Source: Gymnorhina tibicen (lineage: Eukaryota; Chordata; Aves; Passeriformes; Artamidae). Taken from it: DNA of 64,000 nucleotides. The DNA lies in the NCBI GenBank assembly GCA_013399875.1, contig VXAZ01004042.1:186001-250000 (forward strand). Reading direction: 5' to 3'. This document shows positions 27,001 through 41,700 of the stretch, piece by piece (within the stretch, counting starts at the first letter, position 1; each line of letters opens with the position of its first letter). Below the pieces are notes generated by a model. It did not search any database, was not told the DNA's origin, and was given only the letters and a program-made list of their open reading frames with translations. A program made the translations under genes and the position numbers.

Positions 27001-30000
27001 GTCCAAGAATATAGACAAAGCTGCTTTTCCTACAGCAGAAAATTTCAATACCATATGAAACACTTTACGTCATACATGCTTACACAGCAAGCTGACCCCA
27101 GTTAGGAAAGAGTGGCCAAATTTGACAATGTTAGAAAGTCAGACAGTAAATTTCCTTCACTCCTTTTTCCCCCCTGTTCACTTCACCAGATCAAATACTG
27201 ATACTTTCAACACACATAATATAGTTATCTGTAACCTAATTTAGAAATTTAGTCTGCATCTTGAACAACCTGGATATGCCATACAGAAGGAGATTTACAC
27301 ATTTATTTTTCCTCCACTTTTATGGAAGTTAATTTCAAGTTGCTTCTGCATTTCAGCTCAATTGCTGTCAATTCTTGAGCTCTGTGGAACCCACAGTTCA
27401 TGTCTGAATGCAGATTTGTGAATAATAAAGCTGTTGGGAATAATTTGTGATGTCTCTCAAGGATATATTCTATAAAAACCAAGATAATACACTAAGAAAA
27501 CACAAGAAAAGCCTAGCTTGCTCTCTCCAGTGTAAAACTATCCTGCAATAAGCCAATAGGTACTGCTTTTCAGATGGGAAGTATCACAAGAGCACAACAA
27601 GCTGTTCAATTGTTTTAGAACTGTTACAGCAGAATAATCAAAGTTTCAGAAGTAGTGGAGATTCCTCACTTATCAAACCATTTACTGTTTTAACTGGTTT
27701 AATGTATAGCTGTGCACCTCATTTGCCTCAGGGAGGTGAAAGTATTCTTAAAGACAGATTACTAAGATCTTCATGGAACACTTCTATGTTGTACCCATTA
27801 CAGAAACATAGCATGTCTAAGAACTTAGCTCCCATGAAATATTATTGTGGGAATAGTGTAGAATGGTATTATTTGAACTCATAATAGCCTAAAGGTCATG
27901 GAAAAGTCTCCATTATAGTCACTTCAAACTGAATAGCAATTTTTTCTACACTTTACATTTTCAAAAGTACAGATTCCATAGCCTTTAAGTGTACTTTTGA
28001 GGGTCCAGTGATTACACAAAGCAGTGTAAAGCCAGGAACCCATGAAAAGTGCAGATGGGAAAGTAAACTCCACCTCTGATAAAATTCCCAAGTTACTGAA
28101 GTTGTAGTACTGAGCAAGCTCAAATACCTAAAAGATAGCTTGAGAACCACTTGAATAAACAGAATGAAGTCTAAATACTACCACACAACTTACCAAAACC
28201 CCATCATTCAGTAGATCAAAACCTGTAATATTCTACTATTAAAAAGAGGAGGAAAACCCCAGAACAATTAAGGATTTTTAAACACTATATGTGTATTATA
28301 ATGGTTCACTTTCACAATAGATAGCTGGGGATTCTTAAAAAAAATAGAGAAAATAACAATTTGCAAGAGACAGTTCTAAAACAGAGCAGTCATCAAATCT
28401 GTGTTCTGTTAGAAAGGGTATTTAATTCCAAACACTTGACAAGAAAATGCACTACTCCCACACAGTTTACAGCTGCTGTCCTTTAACTCTGCTGCAAAAG
28501 CAGATTTCACTTATGTGAAACTCTGCTTCACCAAATGTTGCTCGTGGCAGCAAATTCTGCAAGCGTTTGGTACAGTAGTAGTTCTTTGTTAGGTGTTAGA
28601 ATAATTTCAAAATACCTTCTTGAGCTTATGAACTGCAACACTTACAAGTTTTCAATAACATATGCAAGCTGCAGAACATCACCAGTATTCAAACAGTATG
28701 AGCAGAGCTGATGTATGAGCACACTTACTGGGATACCAGAAATGTCTTATGGGATTAATTAAGGTGGCAAACCCCAGTGAAGAACACAGTTAACTGGCCT
28801 AGGAAGCAAAATATCAAATCAGATACTAGAATGGCATCTGTTGGTTTGCCTTACTAATATATTAATAGTAATAATACTTTCTGTTGTGTAACTGGTAGGC
28901 TCCAGTCACTTTACACCCTGCTACCCTCCACATCTGCCTCTCCAAGCATCCCCTGAGCTTATTACCTGCAACTACCATCCACAAGCTACTATACTTCTCA
29001 TGTGCCCCAAAACTCCAGAGGGCAATTTCCTTGATTACACTGTCCCACTTGGGAATAAACTTCAGAAAGAGCCAATGTAGCTGTAGCTATTCACATTAAC
29101 TTCCATAAACATTGTATTAAAATCTTGGGAAACAAGTTTCAAGACTGCTCAATTTATCAACAGCAACACCTGAAAAAGCATGTTCTAGGGATCCTGACTG
29201 GCTAAACAATTTTAAAATATATGAAGAACCGTATTTTACATTAAAAAACTCTATACCTTCACAAACCAAAACACAAATTATACACCCAAAGTCTAGAAAA
29301 ATTACGATAAAATCTGTTCATCAAGTAACATATTCACACTTTAATATAAAATAAACTTGGATTAGGGAAATAAGAATCTCAGGATGTTCATACATCTGTA
29401 CACACAAAGTCCATGTTTCTAATTTCATGCAATTTTTTCAAGAGCTATCTTTTTAACACATCAGAATATCTACTGTTAAAAAAACCCAAACAACTTTTTT
29501 TCACTTTTTCCTTTTGAAAAAACTGGTTTTCTCGTCTTAGCAGAAAGGGAAGCCAAGAGAAAAGTAACTTGCCATTTTAAATGAGTTAGTTACCCTAACT
29601 ACCCATGCACACAAGCAAAGAACTTCCTTTGTGCAGAAAGGCAGAAGCAACACTGACACTTCTGCTTATACCAGGAGTTCAGCAAATGCTTTTACTAATT
29701 CAGTTCATGTAACCAAATTAATAAAGCACATAGTTCAAAGGACTTAGCCAACAACTCAAAGTTAAGAAAACAAGAAAAAACACAAGTTTATTTGTTTCAG
29801 AAAATAAAAGATTGATGATACATTTTTAAGACCTAGCTACTCTGGTCTACTGGCCGCCGGCCACCAAAAGGAGCCCTTGCCCTTCGCACCCCTGATGCTG
29901 ATGTGACCCTGCAGAAAAGGGATGGAAAAAACCAGAATGGCAATAGATTAACCCCATCGAGACTTTAAAAACAAAACAAACAAAAACCCCACAAACAAAA

Positions 30001-32708
30001 AGCCCTCCCATATTTAGACTCCTTAGGTGTTTGCAGGTCACTGCAAGGTCAGCCAGAGACACCTCTGAAGTGTCTGACTAAGCTGACAGGAGAGCAGGAC
30101 CTTCTCTGTCAGAACCCCTCTGTTAGTTCTTACGGAGGTTTAGCTGCCTAACTAAATTCCAAAGGTGGCTGAGAGAAGGAATTATCTTCAAGTATCTAAA
30201 CCAGAATCAGTTATAGAAACAGTAATAAGTAAAGAACTGTCTATTTCTGTCAGGGACAGGAAAAAAAAGGCTAGATTGAATGGGGGGGGGGGAAGTTACT
30301 TATGTATGGAGCAAACAAAGAATTCAATTTTGCAACAGCCTGATCGGGAAAATAGGGAACTTTCCTTGAAAGCTTAAGTGCAGTTCAGCCCACAACCTTC
30401 AATAGCACTTTTGGTATTCGTTTCTGTCCCTATGCAGTGAGGAAGAACCGTAACATGGTTGTTCCCCATTTTCCTTACTCTCACAAGGCTTTGTAAACAA
30501 GGTTACATTAAAAACCTGTAACCCTCATCCTGAAAAGCAGCACATTCACATCTGAAGTTTGAAACAAATGGAGAAGCTATTAAAGTATACAGTAAGAAGC
30601 TGATTTATTGTACAAGTATGCACAACTGAAATGTTGGGTTTAAGTCCTTGTTTTTTCTTAAGGAAAATCAGCAGCCTATAAGAAAGAACAATACAGTACC
30701 ATGGTGATTGGAGCATGAAAAAACTGAAGTAGAAGAGGCCTCATGCCATCAAAGAAGGAAATAAGTACCCCAAGTAGCTCAGGCAGAGAATAACAAATAT
30801 TTTTGAGATGACTAAGGACAGCTCTTCCTGTCACCTCAGAGTACAGAACACAGCAGTAGGATGAAAGATAAGACTGAAAAGAGAAAGATATTTTGTTTTC
30901 TAGCTTAAGTCCCGCACTTGGAATGCAAAACTGAATTCTGAAGAACAAGTTTTTGTCAGCATTTTGAGAATAACTATTTTAACATGAAAACTAACATGTG
31001 CAATACTTCACATATGGAGCATAAAATAAAACATTTTCCTCACAGCTTCTTGAAAAATTAAAAAAATATTACTAATATTAATTTTTAGTAGTAAAACCTG
31101 GGTCAGGAATGGTGGGAATATCTTAAATCAATTTAAGCAGGGAAAGATGCCATATTCTCCTCTCCTCTGCAAACCACCAGGGTATCTCAATACTCAAAAT
31201 AAGTTAAAACCCAGAAGTGTTATAAAATCATACCAGTAAGGACAGAGGACATTTGCTCTCCCCTCCCCCTGCACACTTCCCCAAAAAGAAAAATTGAAGG
31301 ACAATTTTCTTCAACCTATAGCAAAACTGGCGTGGATAAAACAAGAAGCTACCACTGGGTCTAGTCATCCTTCCAGTTTCAGACATTCCCACAAATCTGA
31401 GGAATGAGTTATGGACACTCAAACTTCTCAGTCAGAAAAACAATAGGGACATACCCCTATTTTCAGTCATGTCAACCTTGTGGTGATCCCATCCTGTTCA
31501 CTGAGGTGGTTAACCCCAAAAAATTTGTAAGATGCAAAACAAACCAAACAGGAAAATATACACAGTGCTATACTTTGTGGGATTAATACATACTTTTTCA
31601 GAGCAAGCAAGTTCCACAATGGACAAACCCATTTCCATGTTCAGAGATGATCAAAAAGGCAGTAAAATCATCTCAATACTAAAAAGCTTTCCGGCACAGA
31701 ATTTCAGTCACCCAAAGCAATACCCTGAAATGTGCCCACAAGTGGGAACGCTTGTGCTTCAACCGTGCTTCTCCCCTGACTGTGCATTATCAACCTCACC
31801 ATCCTCAGAATTGCAGCTGTTAAGTCAATTCCCGGGTACAATTTGCAAAAACAACCCCAAAATGTTACGAGCTGGCAAACCACACATGCTTAATTAAGAG
31901 TAGTTTTACTGGGACCTGTGGCCATTTCCCCCTGGTTCACTTTCACAGCTGTAGCATTGACAGGAAACTTGAAGTCATTCTTCTTCCCTGAGAAGTTGCA
32001 AATAACCAAATGATGAAACAAGCTGCATTTTGTAATATAAAATAGAGGTCTTCCAAACTAAGTGAACTGGGCTTTGGGGCTTTTGCTTAACTCCTTTACG
32101 CTTCTGAGTAAATGCAGTACAATCCAGCAATCTAAAATCCAGCATTCATCTGTTCAGAAGCAGTCAATTATAATTTTCACAGTTCAAATACAACTTCTAC
32201 GTGGCCATTACAATAAAAAAATTCTGTGGATTGTATGCCACAGTAACCAACAAAGAACCACAAAATAGCATCTATGCATGCTGCCTATAGCATGTCTATT
32301 CTATCTTAAATAGAAGAACTGGTGAAGGTACTAAGTGTCACACGGTCTAGAAACTTAAAAAAAGGGGAGAGAAAGAGCGTATGCACAATATTCAAAGGAC
32401 AATAATGAATGGGCACATCAACAATTCCCCCAGAAGCTCAGCACAGCTATCCACCCTCAAAAGCCAAAACTAAATGTGAGTATCTCTCCTCTTCCAACAA
32501 TATTCCTTAAACATAACCCAGTTACAGGTTTCACACAGAAAATTATTGCATGATGTCCATTGGTATGTGTTACCGAATGGGTGTCAGAACATGTTCCAAG
32601 GGTCCCTTATGTCCTACATGGACCGCTGAACCATTAAAAAGCTTGGTACTATCTATTCAACATAAAATGCTGTGTTTGCTGTAGACACCAACTGTGTAAG
32701 TAACAGGA

Positions 32709-32722
32709 CACACACACACACA
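32709..32722. repeat. (CA)n microsatellite
   Basis: A short run of about seven CA dinucleotides inside the large intron. It may be length-polymorphic. Confidence 0.8.
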
Positions 32723-35700
32723 AAGTCTTACTCCAGTTTTCTGTGTGGATTTCCTTCACTCAGACAAGTATGAACATCTACAGTAATTCAATGTTTAACA
32801 GAAATCCCCCTGCTTGTTTGCAGGTCCTTCTCAAAGTTTGAGGGTGAAAGACCTCTTACGAAGAGCTGAAACAAAGAGGTAACAGCCTGCCAGAAATGAG
32901 GAGGAGGTGTGTGGGAAGGGGGTCAAATATTTTGATATTTGAAGCAGACTCCATCTCCCAAGGCCTGCTGTCACAGTTACATCAACCCAGACAGGGTCTG
33001 CTGAAGATGCATTGATCATAAAGATTGCATCTGGTCTTCCCAGGGATGGCACTGCATTCAAAGTAGAGCCATTCTGACTATGAGCAGCACTGCTGGATTA
33101 AGACTATAAAAACCTTTCTTGAATTCTGGGCTCCAGGAATAAGATAAGACTCTCAGAAGTAAGAGAAATGAGTGAGAGCAGCTGTAAGCAAACAAGACCC
33201 TGCAATAAATACAGGAAGCAGAGTTCTTTGTCACATCCCTGCCCATCATGCAGACTGCCTGGGCTGACTGGTACCACACTGGGGAGTGGGAAAACACAGT
33301 GACCCTTCTCACTTCTCCCATGACTGTAAGACAAATTCACAACTAAAAGTAAAATAAACTGATGTAATTGAATTCTTTCTGCCATACAACACCATTTTTC
33401 ACTGCTGACAAGAAAAACTGAAAATCATCTCAAGCCCTTGATATCAGAGATTCATTCCAATTCATCAGTAAAATAAGGACTTATTAACTGCCCTAAAAAG
33501 AAAATACTGCCCCTAAACAAGAGACAGGCAGGAAAAAGAAACAGTCAGATTAAAATATCTGGCACTAACCCTCTCTGAAACTTACTCCTGATGATCCAAG
33601 TGAAAGAGGCCACACTAGCACACACATTCCCCTGTGCACTGCGTGCTCCAGATTACAAAGCATGTTCCAAAATACTGGGGGGTGAAATGTAATCTGAATT
33701 AATTTTAAAAACCCCAAATAATTTCTTCGATTTTTTTTTAAACTGAAGTAGGATTTACAAAGTCTTCTGACAAATGTAAAACTGTGACTAAATTTAGAGA
33801 GAATGTTTAAACGGACTAATTATACAGATGCTTTTGTTGCCAGGAATCTATTTTGTAAAATACATTAGAATTTAAAATTATGTTAAAAGCTTTCATGTAA
33901 GAAGACTTGCATTAGGAAAGACACAAATAAATTACCACCACTTTGTACACAGGAATGCATTATGCTACTCTTGTTATACAGTGTGAGGGAGTTCTGGAAA
34001 CACTGTCAAACTTCATTAAGAAGAATGTTATGCTTACTCAATATTACTAAAACATTCCAGGCTTTTTTGACTGTCCTATGCAATAAAGCAAACCTATTAG
34101 CAGTACATTATGGCTGAGACGGCAAGAATTTGCTAATAGTTTCATGCTGATTAAGCAACAGGCAGTAAGCGGTGCCCTGCGCCCGCCGCAGCAAGCACAG
34201 CCCTCCCCCATGCTGCTGAATTATAATTCCGTGCTCAGCATTCAGCGGATCAGCTGGAGCCACCAGCCTTTAGAGAACATTCTCACTGAAACTACAAGTA
34301 TAATAAAGTATGGCAGCACTATCTCCCAAGCTGTCAGGGAAAAAAATGCTTTGAAGGACATGTATGTATGCTAGAGTGTATACATATAGTAATGCTCAGC
34401 ACATGAAGCTGTTCTTGCAAGGTGACAGAAAGCAGGTGTTCATCTGCAGAAAACACAGGTGGAATGGAAACGAGCTTTCTGGGAGTCTCCAAGAGAAATA
34501 TATACTAGGGTAAAGGGCACGTTATTTTTCTACAATGGTCATCAGTAAATGACACACCTTCAGATGTCTGTTGTATTTATTTGATGATTTAGCTAAAGCA
34601 GAATATCACAAACAAGTGACATTTAAAGCATTGCTATTTCTGGAAAAACAGTTTTTCCATGAATAAAACACCCAGAAAAATTAATGTGTTTAGAATTACT
34701 GGGTACAAGAATACTTTGCCATTGATTTCTACGTTGTTTTCCGGGGAGATTTCCATTGAGCTCCTATAAAAAAGTGAATTATGCAACTGCAGGCATTGCA
34801 GGAGCTCCAGGTTCCAGGTCCCATGAGGGTCTGTAGAATAACAGTGCTGAAAACTGATCAGTCCACTGCCCAGAGAGCCTTCTGCAACACTGCCGTCAGT
34901 AGAGCTTATTCTGCTCTATGACTGTTAAGATTTTGCTGTTCAGTCACATCTAGTGCAACAGCTATATTAAAGATATAAAGCTTGCTGGGAAATTTAAGTG
35001 CCTGAAAAGGCTTTAGGCTAACATTACTCCAAATGCTTTTGTCTCCACAAGAGCAGTAATTGAGTGTGGAGGGTGATTAGCTGTATCTTCTAAATAACAC
35101 TTATTGGAAGTGTTATAGCTGTGCATTTTAGATTGCCATTGAAATGGGGGATTACAGGACGGGCAAACAATCTGGTACAGCAACAGTACAGCAATCATAA
35201 CAAAACCTCCAGTGAAGCCTCAAGCTTCAAGATAAGCCTTGCAGCCATAAATCCCCTCAGAGGAACGCAGGGAGATGTTAAACTGCTAAACTCTGCTAAG
35301 AACACATACTTTCCATTTTAGCATACACATTCATCTATTTTGAGCAGAAACTGAAGTTTTATGCCCCCTTTTGCCACAGCAGTACAGAGCTCATACTGGT
35401 TGGCATACCATGACAAAATGCATCTAATAGCTGCATGAAATTACAAGTATCAATGTAAAAAAAATTACTTGTTGTAAATCACCCCTTAACTGAGATTCTT
35501 AGCATAATGCATTAATATGAGAAGATCCTTCAATATGAAGAAGATTCAGACCAAGAAGCTGTTTGATATGTTTTTGATAGCTTGTTTTCATAGGCTTCTT
35601 TCTCTACATAAACCTTCCCTCAAGAAAGACTGAAGCTTAGAGATGACACAAAAGCCATTTTCCCCACTCTACTCATAATTTTTAATGTATTTAAACAATT

Positions 35701-38700
35701 TCAGCTAACAAGTAATCTTTTAAATGGTTACACTGAAATTAAGACATCATGCTCCCACTTACTCATTTATCTTATTATTAAAGTAAATAATCTAAAATTT
35801 CATTATTTTAAAAATCAAAATTCATTTTCACCTGGCAGATTTCAAACAATAGTCAACACATCAGACTTTCCTGTCTTTAAAACCCAGTAGTCCCTGTGTT
35901 AGATTATCCTTTCTTAAATCTGTATTCAGATCCAGTATCCTCTCACATGTTTACTGTGTAACGCTGAATATAATTAGTGGGTTCTATGACAGACAGCAAG
36001 ACTTTTTTACAAGGTGCAAGACAAAGTCACTGTATAACAACTTAGAGAAGAGATTACAATTTCATTTTCAAAGAAGTCTTTGGTATTTTAGGACACTGCA
36101 TTTCTTTGGAATCCTCTGTCTCCCAGTATATTGGAATGGGACATTCACTGGCCTGCCTGAAACAAACAAACCTTAAGGCAAAAAGCAATAAATGGGAAAA
36201 ATGCTTCACATTAAAATGAATATATTTCTTGTTTTTCCAATACTTTACATGTGCTTTGTGTTTAAAACTCCTCTGACCAGGAAAAATACTTGTGATTTTG
36301 GCACTTAATGGAAATAAAGTTCACAACTCCACTAGAGAATTATTTTAAAATTAAATTCCCATTGTAAGCTGGGCTCTTAACATGCTCTTCATGTATTGTC
36401 ACCTCCACTATGCATAATTACTCAGCTGTTTAGTTTGCATGTTGAAGTTTCTAAATAAACCGTAAAAATCCCGTATTTATTGGCGTCCATCATTTATACT
36501 GGAGGGGAGAGAGCTATAAAGAATTAAGACAAAATGTCGCAAGTCCTTCTAAATTCCCAAGACACTGCCTCTATTCTCAAGACAATATACCTGCTACAGC
36601 ACACAAGCAAAACTCTGAAGTTTTGTTAGGGCTGCTTGAACCCCCTCAATCTCAAGTATTTTAATGACTTAGGACAAGAACACCTCCTATTACATCATGT
36701 ATAACATTTTTTCTGGTAATGAAGGATAAACTTCAACTAGAAAGCCAAGTCTTGACTCAGAGGAGACATAGAGAGAATATTAGGTCAAGACCTCAGTTTA
36801 AAATTTTGCCTTAAAAGACATAATAGGACGAATAAAATGTGTTATCAGTCAGCATATTTATATATTTATATGAGGTGTTTCAAATTTTGAGCAGAGCAGG
36901 AATACTTCCCTCAGTAGCTGTTAAAGACCACACAAAAAGAAGCCTGTACATAATTATGCTATGGTGCTTCTGAGATACTTTCAACTTTTAACTGAGCTAG
37001 AACAGGCTACGTTCACTCCAGTTTTGACACTGTTCTGCACAAGTACACTGAATAGCAGCAGAAATATTTTTAGAAATACATCCAACCCACTGTGCCTAAC
37101 TTAAAAGGAAGTTAGAGATTTTTTTAAGATCACTTTTGAGGGCTTTTTAAAATGCTAAAGGCAAGTACACAATTGTACAGTTAAAGACTTTTCTCAAAAT
37201 CCCAGAAATACTCAGCAATAGACTATATGTACTGCTTACAGCAGAATTAAGCAAAGCAATAAAATTCTCATGGGAATCTCAACGAGGTTGCATCTTTTTT
37301 TGCCCTACAGCTACTGAAAATAGAAGTATTTGTTCTTTGACTGTATTTCTTCGTCTGTTTCTCTCTACTTGCAGACAGTTTGTTGGCACCCAGTGTAAGG
37401 ACAGGAGGCATGAAAAACTCAGCCATGCATCTCTGCAGTTTTTCTTCCCCTTTATTTTCCTTACACTAGCAAGAATGTCTTTCATTTTCAATAACAGCTA
37501 TTTCTGCAAATCAGTATCCAGAAAAAGAAGTATACCTTTGTCACTGAATTTTGTGTTTCAGCATTGAAATGTTAAAGTAAATCTGCAACTACCACTTTAC
37601 TTCAATGAAATTAGATATTAAACCAGCCATTTTTGTTTCAGATGGCAGTCAAGAAGATATAAAAAAAACTCAGTATTTGTGGAATTTTATTTACTTTGTA
37701 ATTCTAAGGCTGCACTCAAGCAGATCCAACCACAACGGTTGGACAACACAGGACAAGGACAACACAGAAGGCTGGCTCAGGGCTCAAATCACCATTTAAC
37801 ATAATACTCTGAGAAGCAAAGCAGCAGTTTATGGACAGACAGTAGCGATGTGAGAGCAGGATAAGCACATAGAATTCCTGAGACCATCTATGGGCACGGA
37901 ATTTAAATACAGCCCTTCAAGCTATTTTCCTCAGAAAACTGACTGCAAAGAAAGAATTTGTCGGTGTAGTACCATCTTACCACAACGTTCACTTCAATTG
38001 TTGTAATAAACAGCACATCAAAGACCTGCAGCAGCTGGAAAGAGCTGTTTTACAGCCCTCCCAAATGCTGTACAGGGTATCATCACACCTTAAGTTTGGA
38101 CATAATCTGCTGAGGCTTTAAAGATTTACAAAACAAGAAAAGAAGAATAAGAGAGTTTAGAGCTACATTTTTAGCACAGCACTTGGGATTTGGATTTTTC
38201 TGGTTTTCCATTAAAAAAAAAAAAACAAACAAAACCACAAGCCCAAGTACACATCTAAGTTTTGCTCAACTGATGGTTAAAGCAGCAACTTATGAACTAG
38301 CAAAAAGCAAAATGAGATGCAATACAGTTTTTACATATATAATTAACTAAAAAGTAAACAAAACTTATAAGTAAAATTTATGCCTTGGTGCATCACAACC
38401 CACAACCTGCTATGGGAACAAGTGCTCCCAACCTTGTGAAACACCGAGACAGGTGTCTCTTTGAGACTGAAGCACGGAAGAATAAAAAGAAAAACTACTT
38501 CAAGTTTAACTTCCCTCACTCTGTATGTCTCCTCTTCTCAGGCAGTCACATTAGCACAACCCTTCAGGCTGGCAAAGGCAAGAGGAAGGAAAGCAAGTAA
38601 GGCTGAAGGCTGTAGCTTTTACTGAGGAGGCTGCAGTGGGTGACTGATGAGGAGCTGCCACGGGCACAAGCGAGCGGATGAGCTCAGCGAGTGGATGAGC

Positions 38701-41700
38701 GACGAGCCGAGGGTCAGAGGGACAGCGCCGTGTGACCACCAGGCCACTGGCAGGGCCACGCTGCCTCTTCTTAAGCTCCAGCTCCCTGCCTAAAGCAAGG
38801 CAGCCACAGAGCCTGGCTGTGAAAAGCTCTCCCGGGAGGAAGCGTTGCAGTCCTCTGGCACAGCTCGTGGGCAAGAGCACCATACTACAGCAGGAAAAGC
38901 ACAGAGCCTCAGGGAAGCATGAAAATGCCATTACAAGTTAGAGTGCAGCACCCAGGAGAGATGATCAGAACAAAGTCACGGTCAGGACAAATGGACTTAT
39001 CTGGATGACAGAAAAAAGACAGTACTGACGAGTACATCTCATGAAGTTTTTGTGAGGAAGCTTAAAGTTGGTAGTCACACTATATGAGGTGCAAATCAAG
39101 AAACAGAACAGTTGCCGCTGATTTTTTTTATATCCCATATATACAGAGAATATAAGTATATACATATATATCCACACACATACATAGTCCCCTGTGCCTA
39201 AAGCACAATGCAGTTATGCATGACAAACATCTATTAGCTTTTCCAATTGGATGCAGATAACCAAGAATTGATATGGATAGTGCCAAGCACGTTGATAGAT
39301 GTTCAGTGGTAGGGGCTGGGGGGAGGAGGGAAGCACCTGTATTCAATTTCAGCAGGAAAAGCAGTCAAAGTCACTCAAGAACCTCATTTACTGCTAGAAC
39401 ACTTTACCACAGGATAAAGCTTCTTCTAAATACTTAGAAGACAAACAATAGTTATGTGCAACACTGTAACATTTCTGTTGTACCATTAATCATTTCTAAA
39501 CAGTATCCTGGTGATCTTTCAAGCTCTCTAGAAAATAAATGTGCATGCAATATTACTAGACATGTTGACCAACCAGTTGAGAGTCCAGAGAGTTTGTTAA
39601 CTGTATTTTTGGTTTTTTCACACAAAACATTTTATTACAGTATTACATAAGCACATTTGTTGCATGAGTCCCATCACATCAGTGACACTAAGAAGGCAAC
39701 TGTGTCCTCGAGTCCATCAGATCTGCCGACTTTGCGCTAGACTGTGACTATGCAGGTTGCCATAAAGGAGTTACAGGCTATTGACACTCATCACAACACT
39801 GCTTAGGCCAGCACCACCACCTCCCTGCAGCACTGGAAATAAATATTTGTAGAGCCAGGTGGTGACTAGAGCAGCAAAGTGATTCAGCTGAACAATAATC
39901 CACAAAAGCAAAAGATGGCAACTGTGTACACTACACACCACCAGAAAACAGACATAAAACTCTGCTCTTCAGCACTGCATTTAAACAAAATACAGGGAAG
40001 TTATTTAAGTTAACTAGATGATCTGAAGATCATCCAGAAGCCTTAGGTGAACCATTTTAAAAGGGAATAATTAAAACGATGTTATTTAAATTCAAAACGT
40101 AACACATAATTTCAGATTTAAAATAGAAGTCTAAGTTTCTAATCATGATTTTGATTACAAGCAGAAGGTGAAGCCAGATAATGTAACATCAAAACTCAAT
40201 ATAAGCAATAACACAAATTCATTCAGACAGCTCCTCAACTTCTAGCTTTCATTTACAGAACTTATCAGATGGAAAACTGGAATGAATTAAAATACAGACT
40301 CCAAACACCTGTCATTCTTCACAGCATCATCGTACACAAGTTCCAAATCTCTGTCAAAAGAGTTTACAAAGACAGGACAAGCAGATACAAACTATGAAAA
40401 GATGGGGGGGGAAATATACCAAAATTAAGGTTGCTTTACTTCTCAACAATCCCTCAGACATTTCAGCAACAAACAACCTAGAAGTCAGGAGTCCTCTGCA
40501 TGCAACACTGAATGTGCACCCACTCTCATGTAATCTTTCTGCAAAGCCTTCACGGAACTGTTTCGTGTCTCTGCTTGTGCTTTTCACCTCTTCTACACTG
40601 TTTTCAGCACTATTACCTCTTTTTCAACGTCAGAGAGGCCGGCAACTGCATGTTATTTAGAATACAGAAACACCATGAAATTTGCATTCTGCATTTTTGT
40701 TTTGCACCATTTCCTACTACAGACATTCTCTATGCTTGTTTGAATGCCTCTCTGCACTAACCTAGCAGTTTCATATCTACCAAAACAGAACTATAATCTA
40801 CTAGAAATCTACTATCTTTCCCAAGAACTAGGTCAGAAGTCCTACTAAAATAGACTAAATTCAAAATGGATACATGTAATCTAACAGTATGCTGTCCAGC
40901 TACTCACGATCACAGAAGTCATTTGAAAATCCTCAGTTCTTACTATCCTGAAAGACTGTTTCGTCCAAAAGTATTGTCCTTAGCTTTAGAACAAACTCCA
41001 CATAAAGGCAAAACCCATTTCTCTCTATCGTTTTTAAATCAAACATACCTGGCAAGGCACGTCAGAGACATATCAGCTGTTTGGGTACTAGATATGCATA
41101 GATTTTGCTTTCTTTTTTTTAAGCACAAATGTCTACTATTCCAGAGAGCTGCCTAAAAAAAAAGGGGAAAAGTGTTCTGCATTTTATTCTACAGAGTCAT
41201 ACGTTCCCTGCTGTTTTGTCACACTGCTGTGAAACAAATGATACTTTCTTTAGGATTCTACAGAATAACAGCACCTTTGTTCTATAGGCAAGCACTGCAG
41301 TATTAAACAACTGCCTAGATCGTAACCAGGTAAAGACATAGCAAAAGCAATTGTTTGTACCCCGAGTTATGGGAGAGAACAAGATATGATCAAATATTCT
41401 CAAAACAGTCTCAAGCAGAGTTTACCTATGACAGTCTTTTCTATGTCTGGAGGTTCCCTACTTCAAATGACAGAAGCACTGCCAACGAGAAAAAGCATGT
41501 CCCAGTATCTCCAGCTGCTTTCAACTTAGGCAGCAGTGAGACAAAACACTCATTCCTTTTCCTAGGGCTGCTTTCCTGTTTAAGCATTTACTTCACCATC
41601 CCTAAAGGTTCTGTCATTACCCTGCTGAGGCTGGCTGTTGACACTAATTCAAAAGCAAAGGCAGGTGGGACAGCATGCACCAAAACTCACATTACACACT

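Noticed and set aside
31532..31897. 121-codon plus-strand open frame in the large intron
   Set aside because: No domain or homology recognised, no promoter or splice context; length is expected by chance in 26 kb.
38551..38931. 126-codon minus-strand open frame
   Set aside because: It lies in a GC-richer patch of the intron with biased composition, no splice or homology support, and overlaps other open frames.
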